Source: Acarospora socialis
Lineage: Eukaryota > Ascomycota > Lecanoromycetes > Acarosporales > Acarosporaceae
Assembly: GCA_025617375.2 (NCBI GenBank)
Contig: JAMYGW020000007.1
Span: 744,001 to 808,000 of the forward strand
Direction of reading: 5' to 3'
DNA length: 64,000 bases
Shown: piece by piece, positions 22,321-33,362 of the stretch
Layout of the letters: each line of letters opens with the position of its first letter
How positions within the stretch are numbered: the first letter of the stretch is position 1
Translations under genes and position numbers: made by a program
The notes under the pieces: model-generated
The model's database searches: none
What the model saw: the letters and a program-made list of their open reading frames with translations, nothing else
Told to the model about the DNA's origin: nothing

Positions 22321-22964
22321 GTCAATCTGAACAGCGATCAACAGGATTGAGTAGGGAGAGCAACAAGATGGAAACTCTTTTCGCGGATTCACTCAATGAA
22401 TGAAGTAGGCATTGACCAGGAAATCTCGTTCCTTGCAGGTGATCAGCTCCACCGTTGGTCAGTGTGGAGAAAGTGACAGCATCGCGACAGGTCCAGCCGA
22501 GCTAAGCCACTTCTGTTCGAATTACGGTACGCAGTTCCAGCGACTAAGGTAGTTCTCAGATTTTTGTACAGACATATATTTTGACACATCAGATCTTTAC
22601 TGTTCTTCGGACTTCAAAGACATGAACGCATACAGTCACAGGGCTTCTGCTTCTTATAGGGAGAAATCCACGCATGGCTGTGGCTTGCATCTATCAGCGC
22701 TCGATTGATAGCAGGATCTACAAGCTACTGAATATGCACGGAAGACGTTCGGTCACTTCGGCTAACAATCCTTTCGATGCTCTATTGAAATATCTAGAAG
22801 CAATTTAGATATCTCGTTCGCTGTTTGGAGATTGGTGCCTCATCGCACGACGCTTTCGAACTCTCACGCTGTAGTAATTCACAACCTGACCAAGTCAGGC
22901 CACCTTCCTTTATACTGGCTCGTTTGGTCGTGCCACAGAAGCGTCTTGTCTTATCGATACAATA
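22321..22964. other. Intergenic upstream of 2-oxoglutarate dehydrogenase
   Basis: 644 bp holding the promoter of the dehydrogenase gene and the 3' flank of the next minus-strand gene. I see no supported gene and no clear TATA box near the start. Confidence 0.45.
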
Positions 22965-24168
22965 TTACTCTCCAATAGGCTTCAGCCCTGGCCTCCAGGT
23001 GTACGTCCTCAAGTTCCTCACTACCAGATACCTCTTCGGTCCCTGACGACGTCTCCTCTGTAACTTCCAAAGATACCACCGAAGGTACGCCCGGATGAGC
23101 GTGACCATAGGCACAGCCCCTTCGTTGTCCGATCTGAAGTTTTCCGGGTTGTAGTACTTGATGGCTGCCTGCAGAGCGTACCGATCACCGACGGTGAGCT
23201 CAACAGGCTGAGGGTAGCTGTAGAACCCCCACCCCCCGTATCGATACAAGCTATCGTATAGCCACTTCAACGAGGTACGGACGCTGTAGGACCGAAGCGT
23301 TTTCCTTATCTCCGGCACATAGAGCTCTGTCTGGAATCTCCTGAGTGCTTTCAAGATAACTCTGACCACCTCCAAAGTATCCTTGTTCAGCTCGAGCATA
23401 GTCCTGGGACTGTAACGAGCGAGAACCTCCTCTAGTAGCTGTATCTCGGCGTCTCGCGGGGATAAGGAAGCATCAGGTAGAAGTGGCGGAAGCGTCTCGA
23501 ATCTGTCGGCAGAGGAAATCTCGCGTGGGTACTCTGCCTGTACCCAAGAGATGAATTCGCGGCAGGGAAGTTTCTCAGCGGCATCGGAGATCCTCGTGAT
23601 ATGGAACGCAAGCCCGGGACGAGATTGACCACCGCACCCATGCCGTTTGAGCAGGCGTAGGTCCCCGTCATGAAAGCGCTTGGTTAGGCGTGGAAGAGTG
23701 TCTAAGTCTTTATGATTGCTCAAATAGCTCTGCACCATCTCCAAGCCTCCTGACCTAGGGAGGCGCCTCCAAGTCGGCAGGTCGACGCAACGGTAGCGCG
23801 CAGTGACCAGGGCCTTCGAGAGCCAAGGAATGTGGGGAGGTGGATGCAGTGGATCGCTGAGTGGGTGCGACCAGCGCGGTTCATCGATACTGAAGCTGTA
23901 TGTTGATGTCGTCGCTCGTGGACTCGAGAGGTGATCAAGGAGTGTGGGAGAAAGAGCAAAGAAAACCAAAGGAAAATGGAACACAGTGGCATTGACAGCA
24001 ACCAAAAATTTTGCACTGACTTTCACACGTCAAACATTGCTCGTATCCGGCGTCCACAACAGAGAAGTCACTATAGCTGTTCAAAATAATGGAGAAAGCT
24101 TGTCGAACGTCCTCCACTGTTGCCATCTTGGAGTAAATACGGGGCATCAGGATAGGCACTTGCGACAT
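22965..24168 (-). CDS. Orphan hypothetical protein, probably two exons
   Basis: A frame of about 350 codons ends at 22965 but has no ATG of its own at the 5' end. A phase-compatible solution starts at ATG 24168 (or ATG 24126, MATVEDVRQAF). It leaves at a GTGTGA donor after CL, near 24033, and re-enters at a CAG near 23894 before TFSIDEPRWSHPL. The body is rich in Leu, Arg, Tyr and Trp, for example VRTSLKWLYDSLYRYGGWGFYSYP and LIRAYLRWYLWKLQRRRR, and ends RPGLKPIGE. There is no signal peptide or clear membrane helix in the spliced form. I do not recognise the family; it could be lineage-restricted. The main exon is moderately secure, the 5' structure is not. Confidence 0.5.
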
Positions 24169-25020
24169 GTTGACTTGTGTTGTAAGTACTTTCCAGAGTG
24201 GTTTGGAGAGGCCTGCAACTGAGACAATATCCTACTCCACCTGTTCATGAAGGAAGGCGGATACAGCTTCGTACGACTATCTTCACGCCTCATATCGAAT
24301 ACGGTTGGGTTTTGCCAACATGATTGTCGAACGTCTCAATCATCACCGCACCACAAAGGACAAATTGTAGTGCATCAAGATCTGATGATGGAAGGTAGTT
24401 GCGGCTTGGTTGGATTGGCATTATTATTGGATGTCCCATTGCATAAAAAAGCCAGTATGGTATGGGGTGCTCCAGAGATTCTCACGGAAGAGGGAGCACT
24501 CCCCTTCCTGCGATGTTCGACGATCATCTTAGAAACCCCAAATCCGGTTAGAGGCACCATTTGCCTCATCATCAACGCATTGTGACAAATGCTACGAGTA
24601 CTTCCCAGGAGAACTGGAGCACTCCATTTCCAGCGACGTTCGACAGTTATCTTGGAAACCCAGATCCGGTTACGGCGAGGAGTGGTGGAAGAAGCGTGTG
24701 GTAAGCCCTAAGTACGAGTACTAGACCTCAGCCTTAGTCCAGGTCATCTCTGCCTGCCCAACTAGTAAATTCATGTTTTTAAGTCATGCCTAAATTCATA
24801 CTTATATCATGGTGAGGGTGTAGCAACTGCTCCCTATCCACGACGAGCTTTATCTCTTGAGTCATGTTCACGCCGAGTGCACAACGAAGCGAATGTCCGA
24901 TTTCTTACGTATAAAAGCATTCATGCGAGAAGCAGGCTCAACCAAGGTCACAAGTGAACTTGATACGCTAGCTCATTTCCAAAAGGATAGACAGACCTCC
25001 TCTTCCCCTGTAAAGCCCCA
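24169..25020. other. Intergenic with an imperfect direct repeat
   Basis: 852 bp between the orphan gene and the peroxidase gene, both on the minus strand. It carries a roughly 70-bp duplicated segment, listed separately. A 112-codon plus-strand frame (24247-24585) overlaps the first repeat copy and has no family signal, so it is not called. Confidence 0.45.
24486..24678. repeat. Imperfect direct repeat, two copies of about 70 bp
   Basis: Copy 1 is at about 24486-24556 and copy 2 at about 24608-24678, offset by 122 bp. Both contain GGAGCACTCC, then TTCGAC, then ATCTT, a GAAACCC word and ATCCGGTTA in the same order and spacing. By eye about four fifths of positions agree, and many differences are transitions. 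No coding frame is shared by both copies. Confidence 0.7.
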
Positions 25021-26471
25021 TCAAATCCCCGTATTGGCAGGGTGTCCGTTATACGAATTCGCATAGCCAGGAAACTTCTTGAACTGACTCATATCAAGCT
25101 TCGCCAACTGCGGACACGCCAAACCGCCAATAACGCTCGAGATCTGATCGGTCAGCATACCCAACGGCTTCGTGATGTCGGCAAACAATCCCTTCAGGAT
25201 ATCCGGCGCGCCTTGCTGCAAAGCCTGGAAGGCGAAACACTGCAGGTTGTTTCCCTCGAGCAGAGTCTGCGCGTTGAAGACGCCACCCGTGAGATCGCCA
25301 ATGTCGACCCCGGTAAAGGAGTTGGTGGTGCCGGTGTTGCCGCCGACCGAGAGGATTTCGGGGGCCCGAGCGGCGTAGGACAGCAGGTCGGTTTGGAAGT
25401 AAGGGATCGTGTACTCGTCGCCGATGGCGCGGCGGTACCAGTTTTCTGGGATGCGTTCCTGTCCGGGGTGGTGGACGAAGGAGCCGGGCACGTCGCCGGT
25501 AATGGCGAAGAAGGATTTCAGCACGTCCTGGTTCAGGATTCCCTCGGGGTGCTCGGCCGACTTGTTGCCCATGAAGCGGTAGATGAATGTGAAGGCCGCT
25601 TGGGAGACGACCACGCCGGTGAAGGGCCCGTAGAAGAAGTACGGGTTTTCCGAGATCGATTGTTGGAATCGGTTGCGCCGGTGTTGGAGAAGGACATCAA
25701 GGTTATAGTTCGCTGTCGAGGCGTCGGGTTGGAGCGAGTAGAGCGCTTCGAACTGCGACATCACGAGCTGGTAGTCGTTTCCGCTGCCGGAGAATAAGCG
25801 TGGGGTGGGGCAGTGATGGACGAAGGTGTACTTACTACTGGTACAAGTCACCGCGTGTGGGTGAGGAGTCAGTCTCATACTTGTTGTGACTGCCGCTGAT
25901 GCCTTGTGGAGTGCCCAGCAAGCCGCCTACGATGCCCCCAAGCAAGCCGGTGTTTGTCGGCGGACCTCCGATAGACCATCCCGGTGGCACCCCGAGCGGA
26001 TTGCCGTCCATTACCGTACCATAAGTAGCAAGAAAAGTGGCAATGTCCAAACCCATGCCGAACACTTCCCACAGATGTCAGAACGTATGGGTTTAGGGCG
26101 GTACAAGCATACGTACCTTTGTTTGTCGCCTCGATGAATTGCGTGAGAGAAGCCCAACCATTATGGGGCAAGTAGTTGTGGTTAGCTAACGCGTTCAGGC
26201 CAGGGCAAGGACCACGAAGATCTCCAGCAGCGAAGTTGGGAGGAACAAAGGCATGGTCCCCGGACACATCGATGCGCTGGGCATCAGCATCAAAGCCAGG
26301 CGCGATGCCACCAACCCGCTTCCCATTCTGATGCATATGCGCGTAAGGACATCTTTTCTCTTTGGACTGGGCTTCCGCTCTTTTCGCAGCCTCGAGAGCA
26401 ATGGAAGGGAATGTCGTGACAAGGTCCAGCGAACATGTCAAGACAGCAAACAGAGTATAGGAGTACTTCAT
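25021..26471 (-). CDS. Secreted heme-thiolate (chloro)peroxidase / peroxygenase family
   Basis: Exons 26471-26117, 26064-25836 and 25783-25021, with two 52-nt introns, give 448 aa. The N-terminus (MKYSYTLFAVLTCSLDLVTTFPS) is a signal peptide. The heme-ligand motif PCP is at 88-90 (axial Cys89), followed by GLNALANHNYLPHNG, the classic family block. The distal acid-base site lies at about 177-191: SHNKYETDSSPTRGD, with Glu182 and Arg189. The middle residue of the usual EGD or EHD triad is Thr here. The C-terminal domain includes NPYFFYGPFTGVVVSQAAFTF and the end PANTGI. Members use H2O2 for halogenation or oxygen transfer; some ascomycete members act in secondary metabolism (stcC type). No biosynthetic genes flank this one. 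Intron 1 ends in AAG, an uncommon acceptor. Confidence 0.9.
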
Positions 26472-26563
26472 GATGATTGAAAAGAGAGAGAGCAGAAGAC
26501 AGTGCTGAGACTTGTAAAATCAGTGTTGCATGAGCGTGGATAATCTCGTCAACATTAGGGGGG

Positions 26564-26575
26564 ATTTATATAAAC
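26564..26575 (-). promoter_or_regulatory. TATA box of the peroxidase gene
   Basis: On the minus strand the sequence reads GTTTATATAAAT, about 95 nt upstream of the peroxidase ATG. This is a clear TATA box at a plausible distance given a short 5' leader. Most other genes here show none, which fits an inducible secreted enzyme. Confidence 0.5.
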
Positions 26576-28112
26576 AAGTATAAAACCCCAAGCTGACTTC
26601 AATTTCATAACATCCACGATGGTACCCCACCAATAGAAGAAGTAGATTCAAAGTCTATTCCAGAAAACACAAAGAAACCGAGGCATTTTTGACAGACTTG
26701 TCATCATGGCGAGATTCTGTATACACCTTTCGATCACCCGCCCATCCTCCTGTAGAGGGGTAAAAGGGAAGTGTCGTTGGGCTGGTATAAGCTCAAAGCA
26801 CAATGTCGTCACTGGCAATATCATTTCGGCACATGGTGGTGAGAGACAGTATCCCATTTGCCTCAATCCCTGAAGGGGAACGCGGAGGATCGGGAACAGG
26901 TCTCAAAGGGGAAGACACCGGATGTGCTATGCCGCTTGCGTGCATAAACTCGGCCAATGCCGCTGTGCGAACTGCAGATGCACCGGGGTTTTGTCCCGAG
27001 ACGGGTAGGTTGGTGATCGTTGTTGGCTCGAGCCTTCAGAAGGGGAAGCTTGATCTGCGGGGAAAAATGAAAGCAGTATCTGGTTGCAGCGATAAGCGTT
27101 GACTGACTGAAATAGGCGTTATTTCATGCGGTCGAACTAGTAGTAGAAGCAATATATAGAAGGATGGCGAAAGCCGACGCAGCTGGATATGGGAGCCGAA
27201 GCGCATAATGAACTTCATCCGCAGAGGACGAAGCGGTGGCGTTGTGGCTGCGGAGGTTGTTGTTGGATGCGTTTACAGCCTTGCGTTCATGGAGCCATTC
27301 GTGAAGGACTGCCTATAGAGAGTTCCTGCGAAATATGGAAGATATTTTCGTCGTCCAGAGCATAACAATAACAACATCTCAAGCCATTCATTCTCTACTC
27401 AGGGTGTATACGTCTCTTTTTACGGGATCGTTGCAGGCTATAGCAAATAGCAAGGGAACTATTAAACGCTCGAGATAGGGTATGGAGAATGATCAACGAA
27501 GAAAGTCCTGGCCTACACATTAATTCCAGCTAGCGACCATATAGCTGACATGAAAAAGAGAACCTCTGTATTTTCCATGACAATTTCATTACGTTAGGGC
27601 TTAAAGTGATATCACGTGTACGGGACATTGCTCCACGTGAACCGTCATCCCGTGGCTTCGAGCTACCACGCTAGCGCCCGCCTCATAGGGTGCGGCTCAA
27701 TTTTGGTGGTTCGCGTCACGAGGCCCTGGTAGTGCCCGCAAATAGGATCCTTGGCTTACCGTACATGGGTCGATCCAATTACGGGACAAGTTTTCTTGAC
27801 AGTATGTACGATAATATCTGCATTCTGAGGAAGAACAATGTAGCGATATTGTTTAGCCACATCAGGCATATTCACCATTTACGGCGGTGTACAAGTACGC
27901 TGATGCGATTCCAGGCCGCCTCAGCTTGCGCATCTTAGGTGAGCAATCCCGGACCTCTTTATACGGCGGAACCTGGGGCTGATGTTTCGAATACGAGTCA
28001 GCCATATTATTTATGGCTTAACGAGCATCCTGTCAACCTTTAAAGAGCAGAAGGTCATCTGTGCATGACAGATTAGCAAGCTTAACCGCGGTTTATATCG
28101 CCAGTGTTCACG
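26576..28112. other. Long intergenic, divergent spacer
   Basis: About 1.5 kb between the peroxidase (-) and the Uds1-type gene (+). No frame has family similarity. A pair of CACGTG boxes at 27613 and 27634 is listed separately. An 82-codon frame at 27690-27938 (+) is not supported. Confidence 0.45.
27613..27639. promoter_or_regulatory. Paired E-boxes (CACGTG x2)
   Basis: Two perfect CACGTG palindromes start at 27613 and 27634, exactly 21 bp apart or two helical turns. They lie about 480 bp upstream of the Uds1-type start codon. CACGTG is the core bound by fungal bHLH factors (Cbf1, Pho4 and SREBP-like types). Function is inferred. Confidence 0.4.
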
Positions 28113-30976
28113 ATGACTACCAACGGCGCCCATCATACTTCCTATAGCTCCAGCCATAGTTCGAGATATGGAACTGCATCTGGGGCAGCATCGCCCCCTT
28201 CCAAGGCGCTGCTGGATGGGTATAAGAGTTCACTGGAGAGTGCCAATGGAGAGCGGTCGCGCTTTGACACAGTACGTAACAGCCTGCCCCGGGTCAAGAC
28301 TGGATGTCGATTGACCACACTCAGTTCAATAAGTCGGGGTTACGAAGCTCTGCCCTCCTCAACGTGAACGATCCTGTGGCCATGCATCTACTCATGGAAA
28401 CTGCCATTGGAGATAGTCAGGACTACGAGATACTGTCCTTTGAAGAGGTGGACGAATTGAAGAGGGAACAATCTTTCCTCGAAAACCGAATTGAAGCGAC
28501 TAGGCGCAAACTCACTCTCGAGAGCAAGCTTCGGGATGCGGCACAGTCACTCAATAGGCTATACTCGACCAAAGGTGCGGACGGAAGCGTAGGTGGCTCT
28601 CCAGGGGCGGTAAAAAAACATCGACGGAGTATAATGGGAAGCAGAGGTAGCAGCAGTGATTTGTTGGCGAAGACAGATGATGAACTCTCCGCCAGTACAA
28701 AGAAATGCGAGGAGCTGGCACAAGAGCTCTGGAGGTTGGAGAAGCGTGCACAAGAGATTCAAAAACGGCTCTTACAGCATACGGCTGGAATATTACAGAT
28801 GACACACAGAAGCGTTCAAAAGAAAGGCCAGAGCCCTGAAATGTTATCTTTCGTTCCCGAAGATGTAGGCATGTATGGTGTTGACTTAGGAGGCTTCCGT
28901 TCCGTTGGGGGAATAGATGAATTTGACCAACGAAGCTTCTATCGCAGTTTGGATGTGCCGAATGACTCTACTGGTGGTCATGACCGACGCGGCAACAGCA
29001 GAGCAGACATACAATCACATACGGCGTCCGTCGGTCCTATACCACCAAGTGATACAGACTTCGTTCAACAAACTCGAGCGATACAAGCGACGGAAACGAA
29101 GCTCGAGGACCTCAACCAGCGCTTAAAGAGCATTATTGCCAAATCAACTTTTGACAAGGATTACAGCTACAGTACTCCGCCTAAACGTCGAACCAATGGG
29201 GAAGCCCAACAGCCGGGGGCAAGCCTACAATCTCAACTTGATGACCTCGAGCGCGGCCTACAGGCGATCGACAGTCATCGACGTAGAGCTTTGAGTAACG
29301 CCGAGTCATCCACTTTCATGACCGAGGGAAAATTGGAAGCCCTTAATGCCCGACTTTATGGACTCATACAGAGAACAGCGCTAGATCTGTCACCACCGTA
29401 TCAACCGCCTCCTAAGCTGGATCGGAAGAGTGCGGAAGCGCAGATTGACTACCTAGAGGATGGCTTGGACACCGTTGGTCGGCATGTGCAAAATCTTACC
29501 AATGCTATGCATGCAATGTCGAGCAAGAGTATTGAAGACCAAGATCAAATCCAACAAACTGAGACGGTGCTCGAAGGTCTCTGGGACATTGTTGCTGGTG
29601 GTGATCCAGAAAGCCGGCAACGCAGACAACAAGGCAACAATGATCGAGGATCCTTCCTAGATGAGGACTCTCCACCCGGCGCAGGATTTTCCCTGCAAAA
29701 TCTTTCAGCAAACATTCAATCACTACACGCTCGCGCCACTGGATTGCAAGAACAGAAGGACATCTTAACACGGCAGATCCAGCAACAGCGCGAGCTGAAC
29801 GCCAAGTCAGACGCGCAAAAGGACGCTCAAATTTCTCGGATTACTGAGGAGCTACAGCGAACTCAGACCAATTTGGATGCTGCACGACAAGAAGTGGAGG
29901 ACTTGACAAATAAGCTTGCCAGTGTGACGAAAGATCTAGCTGTTACTCGGGAGGAGGCTCTCCGTATGGAGCAACATAGCAGTATGAATGCTTTGAAAGC
30001 GGAGGAAGAGTCTCGGAAGGGGCTCGAAGAACGCATGTCAATTGAACTGAAGTCGAAGGAAGAGGAAATCTCAAGACTGGAAACCGAACTTAATGATTTC
30101 AGAGATGATGCGACAATAGCAAGGGTCGAGATGCAAGGATTAGAGGCTAAGATTCAGGAGCTGATGGAACGCCAAGATGAAATGCTGAGATCGAAGGAAG
30201 CTGTGGAGGAAGTTGCGGACAATCTGAGAGCGCAAGTTGATGACAAGACGAGAGATGCCGAGATGCTTCAAGCAGAGATGAGCAGGCTCGAGGGCGAAGT
30301 CGCGAGGCTGCAGACAGAAGTGACGGTTGCAAGGGCTGAACTGGATGGCGCATACGGTACACGAGCCCAGCGAGCAGCAGAAGTCGCCGCAAACCCAGCC
30401 CTGCAAAAGGAGTTGGATGAGCTCGTGGAGCGAAATATGTCCTTACTGAAAGAAATTGCAGTACTCAAAGAACAAAATGGGAACAAGGGGGGCAACGTGG
30501 AGTTGCAGAGCCGAATAGAAACATTACAGAGTGAACTCACGGAGACGATTGCCGAATACGAAAGTCTGATCAAGTCAAATATTGAGTTCGAGAAGGAGCG
30601 CGAACAGTTGGAGAGTGTGATTGATGGGTTGAGAGACAGATGCGAGGCTCTGGAAACTCAACTCAGTGATGAGAAGGTCAAGTGGCTGGGTATGAGGATG
30701 CCTGGGTCTTCAGGCCGAGACGGTGGTCCGAACGAGACCACAAGTACGATGGTACTTAAGAACGAGTTCAAGAAGATGATGAGGGACACCAGAGCCGAGA
30801 ATACCAGAGCGTTGAGAGTGAGTGGGACACAAAAATGCGTGCGAGGGTTGCATGCTAATGTTTGCAAACAGGCCGAGCAGGAGGAGCGCCGAAAGCTCGA
30901 GAATTTGGTGAGGAGTCTGAGGAGGGATCAGACACCAACCAAGTCGGCTCTAAGTCAAAGCATGACAGCACACTGA
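28113..30976 (+). CDS. Uds1-domain coiled-coil protein (up-regulated during septation)
   Basis: Exons 28113-28271, 28325-30817 and 30872-30976 (918 aa). The introns are 53 and 54 nt; the second has no in-frame stop, so retention would insert 18 residues. After a Ser-rich leader the Uds1 block begins FNKSGLRSSALLNVNDPVAMHLL and runs through SFEEVDELKREQSFLENRIE (about 54-130). The rest alternates short linkers with long heptad-rich coiled coils, continuous from about 480 to 830. The C-terminus holds NEFKKMMRDTRAENTRALR, then a charged helix. S. pombe uds1 gave the domain its name through induction at septation; a role in cell-division or cytoskeletal scaffolding is inferred. The start follows the first in-frame ATG. 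Confidence 0.82.
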
Positions 30977-31889
30977 GCGTCCGCTTTGCGCATAGTCCAT
31001 CCTTACATCCCGATATGGTGGTGCTGTCTTCCTCTCATGTAGGGTTGCCGCCCGGGTGCTGACATATACGAGTGCATGCTTCAAGACTCAACATAAACAG
31101 CGCTGCCTAGAGTCGTTCTTGGCACCTTATATCTGCTGTCATCTCCTGGCTCAGATACAACACCGGAACTGGATCCCCTCTCTATTTGCATATATCGAAT
31201 TTGTTCTGATCTGTTAAGCATGGAGTTCGTGTGTTCGTGGTTGGTTTCCGCGGCGGTACCATTGCGATCTGGCAAGGATATCAAAGTCATACGGGCATTA
31301 TTAGCGATTTCTGCTCGAACATGTGAAAAAAACGCCGTGTAAATATTTGGCTCATTGGCTTGATGGGCGCAGGACGGTTTAACTATGTTATATTATAGAT
31401 GAATATGGCTTCATGTGGAAAAATCTCAGATGTGCAACCCTCTTGCTTAACTAAGTACGTAGGACGAGGAGTCATACGAGGATCAATAGTAAACAGGCCA
31501 GGCTTCTAATATGTCGGAATATCTGAATTATAATTCTATGTCGTTACAACATCCTCGAGATCAAGGGCACACAAGCCACTTAATGCCACGGTTAATTATA
31601 CTTCCATTCGACGAAGACGGAATGTGCACGTCGAGGTAGCCTTGGCAAGACCTACCCTTCACGATCGATCAAGTTCAAGCAAGAGCTATTGCGGCTTCGA
31701 CGCGCTTTCCTGATTCGTTACACTCTCGCAACCATCCACTTCAACCTCACGTCCGCAACGAACACGCGTTCTCCACAATGTTCTCCCCAGGCTACATCCA
31801 TCGGTGACTTATCCGCATCTCGATACCCAGTTATTCGCCTTTCCACAGTATCCAGCTCAGTATCCGTACAACCAACCCACTTATCCACA
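30977..31889. other. Intergenic between Uds1-type gene and disordered-protein gene
   Basis: 913 bp. The first part should be the 3' UTR of the coiled-coil gene. The end (31700-31889) is pyrimidine-rich, and its frame is open into the next gene, so it is probably a 5' leader. No separate gene is supported. Confidence 0.45.
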
Positions 31890-33362
31890 ATGGCCACGCC
31901 TGCCTCCTCCCCACCCCTCCGCTCCCCCCTCTCGACCCGAACCAACTCCCCGACACCACGCACCCCATCGCCAACCCCCTACGCAACCGCCAAGTCGACG
32001 CAAGCCCGCCCCCTCCGCCGCCAACTCTCCTTCCGCACCTTCCACCCGCACCTCGACTCCTCCGAGAGCGACCCCAGCGCGCACAGCTCCATCTTCGAAG
32101 CCTTCTACCTCACTCCCAGCGCCGTCGCCAAACTCGGCGCGGATCCGAACACGAACGCCATCAAACGTGTCTCTGTCGGCCGGTCGTCTGGCTCCAGTGA
32201 GGCTGATGGCAACGCGTCGTTGACGGTGCTGGCTGCGGCTGCGGCACGGGACTCGTGGATCGGCACGCCGCTCGAGACCATCGCGGAGCAGAAGAGCGTC
32301 GCGACGCTGCGTGCCGTCGCCTCCCTCCCGCAGCTGCGCTCTTCCCGCGACCGTCGTCTTGGAATCGTTTCGAAACCATCCGCCCCGGCTCTAGCTCTCC
32401 TTGCTCAGCACAAACACTCCTTCAGCCTCGACGACCTGCCGCTCCGTACCCGCCGCCGCTCCTCGGCCCTCAACGCCTCCGACTCCACAACCGCCTCCTC
32501 CCTCCCTCACGTGCACGAAGACTACGAACACGACCACGACCACGAATACTCATACGCGCACCCCAACGAACCCACCGCCTCCCCACCCCACCGCATGCCG
32601 ACCCCAGAGGGCCTCCCCTCCTTCAACACCCGCGCCGCACACAACTACCGCATCGAAACCCCCTTCCGCCTACGCGACCTCTTCACCCGCACCAACCACG
32701 CCGGTCTAAACGCCAACAGCACCCAGACCGTCGGCCTCCCCCGCGGCATCGTCGCCCGCGGCCCCAACGGCGTCGTCCGCGCGAGGTGGCGACCCACGCA
32801 GAGCGGGCACACGGGCCAGTTCGGCGGACCGGGCCTCGCGAGCCATCCGTTCCACGCCGCGCCCGTCGCGAAGACGCCCGTCGGTGTCGGTGTCGGAGTC
32901 GGTCGGCCGAGCCTCGACCGCGAAGGTGAACGTGCACAGCCTAGGATGCCGGTACGAGTGAAAAGGGAGCCGCGATCGGCGCGCGCGAGGCGCACGGTAA
33001 GGTTCATTCCCTCGGTCGCGCCCACGCATGGCGACGAGACGGCTACGGAACTTTACCACCGCGCCTTGAGCGCCGAGCCGGCGTTCCGTCGTGTTGGGCC
33101 CGGTAGCGGCTCGGTCGCTGTGTCGCGGGTTTCCGACGCCGCGGACGGTGGTCGACGCCACGAAAGAAGGGCCCGCAGTTGGCAGGAGGTGGCGGATCGG
33201 AGTCGGTGGGAGGGGTTCTGCGAGTTCATGTGTGTTGCTTGTTGTGGGGTGGAGAGGCCTGGGACCGGGGAGGAAATGGCGATGCCGGTGCCGGTTGGTG
33301 GGGTGGGGGAGACGAGGGCGAGGAGGTATGCGGGTGAGGGGTTGGGCGGGTATGTGCCCTGA
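31890..33362 (+). CDS. Hypothetical disordered Ser/Arg/Pro-rich protein
   Basis: The frame is open from 31689, but the first ATG with a good context is at 31890 (MATPASSPPLRSP), giving 490 aa. Composition is strongly biased to Ser, Pro, Arg and Ala, matching locally high GC. Visible islands are RPLRRQLSFRTFHPHLDS, IFEAFYLTPSAVAKLG, DSWIGTPLETIAEQ and HKHSFSLDDLPLRTRRRSS. A His/Asp/Glu stretch (EDYEHDHDHEYSYAH) is followed by ARSWQEVADRSRWEGFCEFMCVACCGVE near the end. There is no membrane helix. The island order looks like a real protein, since basic Ser motifs are spaced as phosphosites. I do not recognise the family. Confidence 0.65.
   Translation: MATPASSPPLRSPLSTRTNSPTPRTPSPTPYATAKSTQARPLRRQLSFRTFHPHLDSSESDPSAHSSIFEAFYLTPSAVAKLGADPNTNAIKRVSVGRSSGSSEADGNASLTVLAAAAARDSWIGTPLETIAEQKSVATLRAVASLPQLRSSRDRRLGIVSKPSAPALALLAQHKHSFSLDDLPLRTRRRSSALNASDSTTASSLPHVHEDYEHDHDHEYSYAHPNEPTASPPHRMPTPEGLPSFNTRAAHNYRIETPFRLRDLFTRTNHAGLNANSTQTVGLPRGIVARGPNGVVRARWRPTQSGHTGQFGGPGLASHPFHAAPVAKTPVGVGVGVGRPSLDREGERAQPRMPVRVKREPRSARARRTVRFIPSVAPTHGDETATELYHRALSAEPAFRRVGPGSGSVAVSRVSDAADGGRRHERRARSWQEVADRSRWEGFCEFMCVACCGVERPGTGEEMAMPVPVGGVGETRARRYAGEGLGGYVP

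Noticed and set aside
25042-25797. 251-codon plus-strand frame antisense to the peroxidase
   Set aside because: It mirrors a GC-rich conserved exon on the other strand and its own product has no family signal.
32255-33161. Long Arg/Pro/His-rich frames on both strands at 32-33 kb
   Set aside because: Frame-shifted by-products of the high-GC disordered gene at 31890-33362; composition is typical of GC-rich shadow frames.
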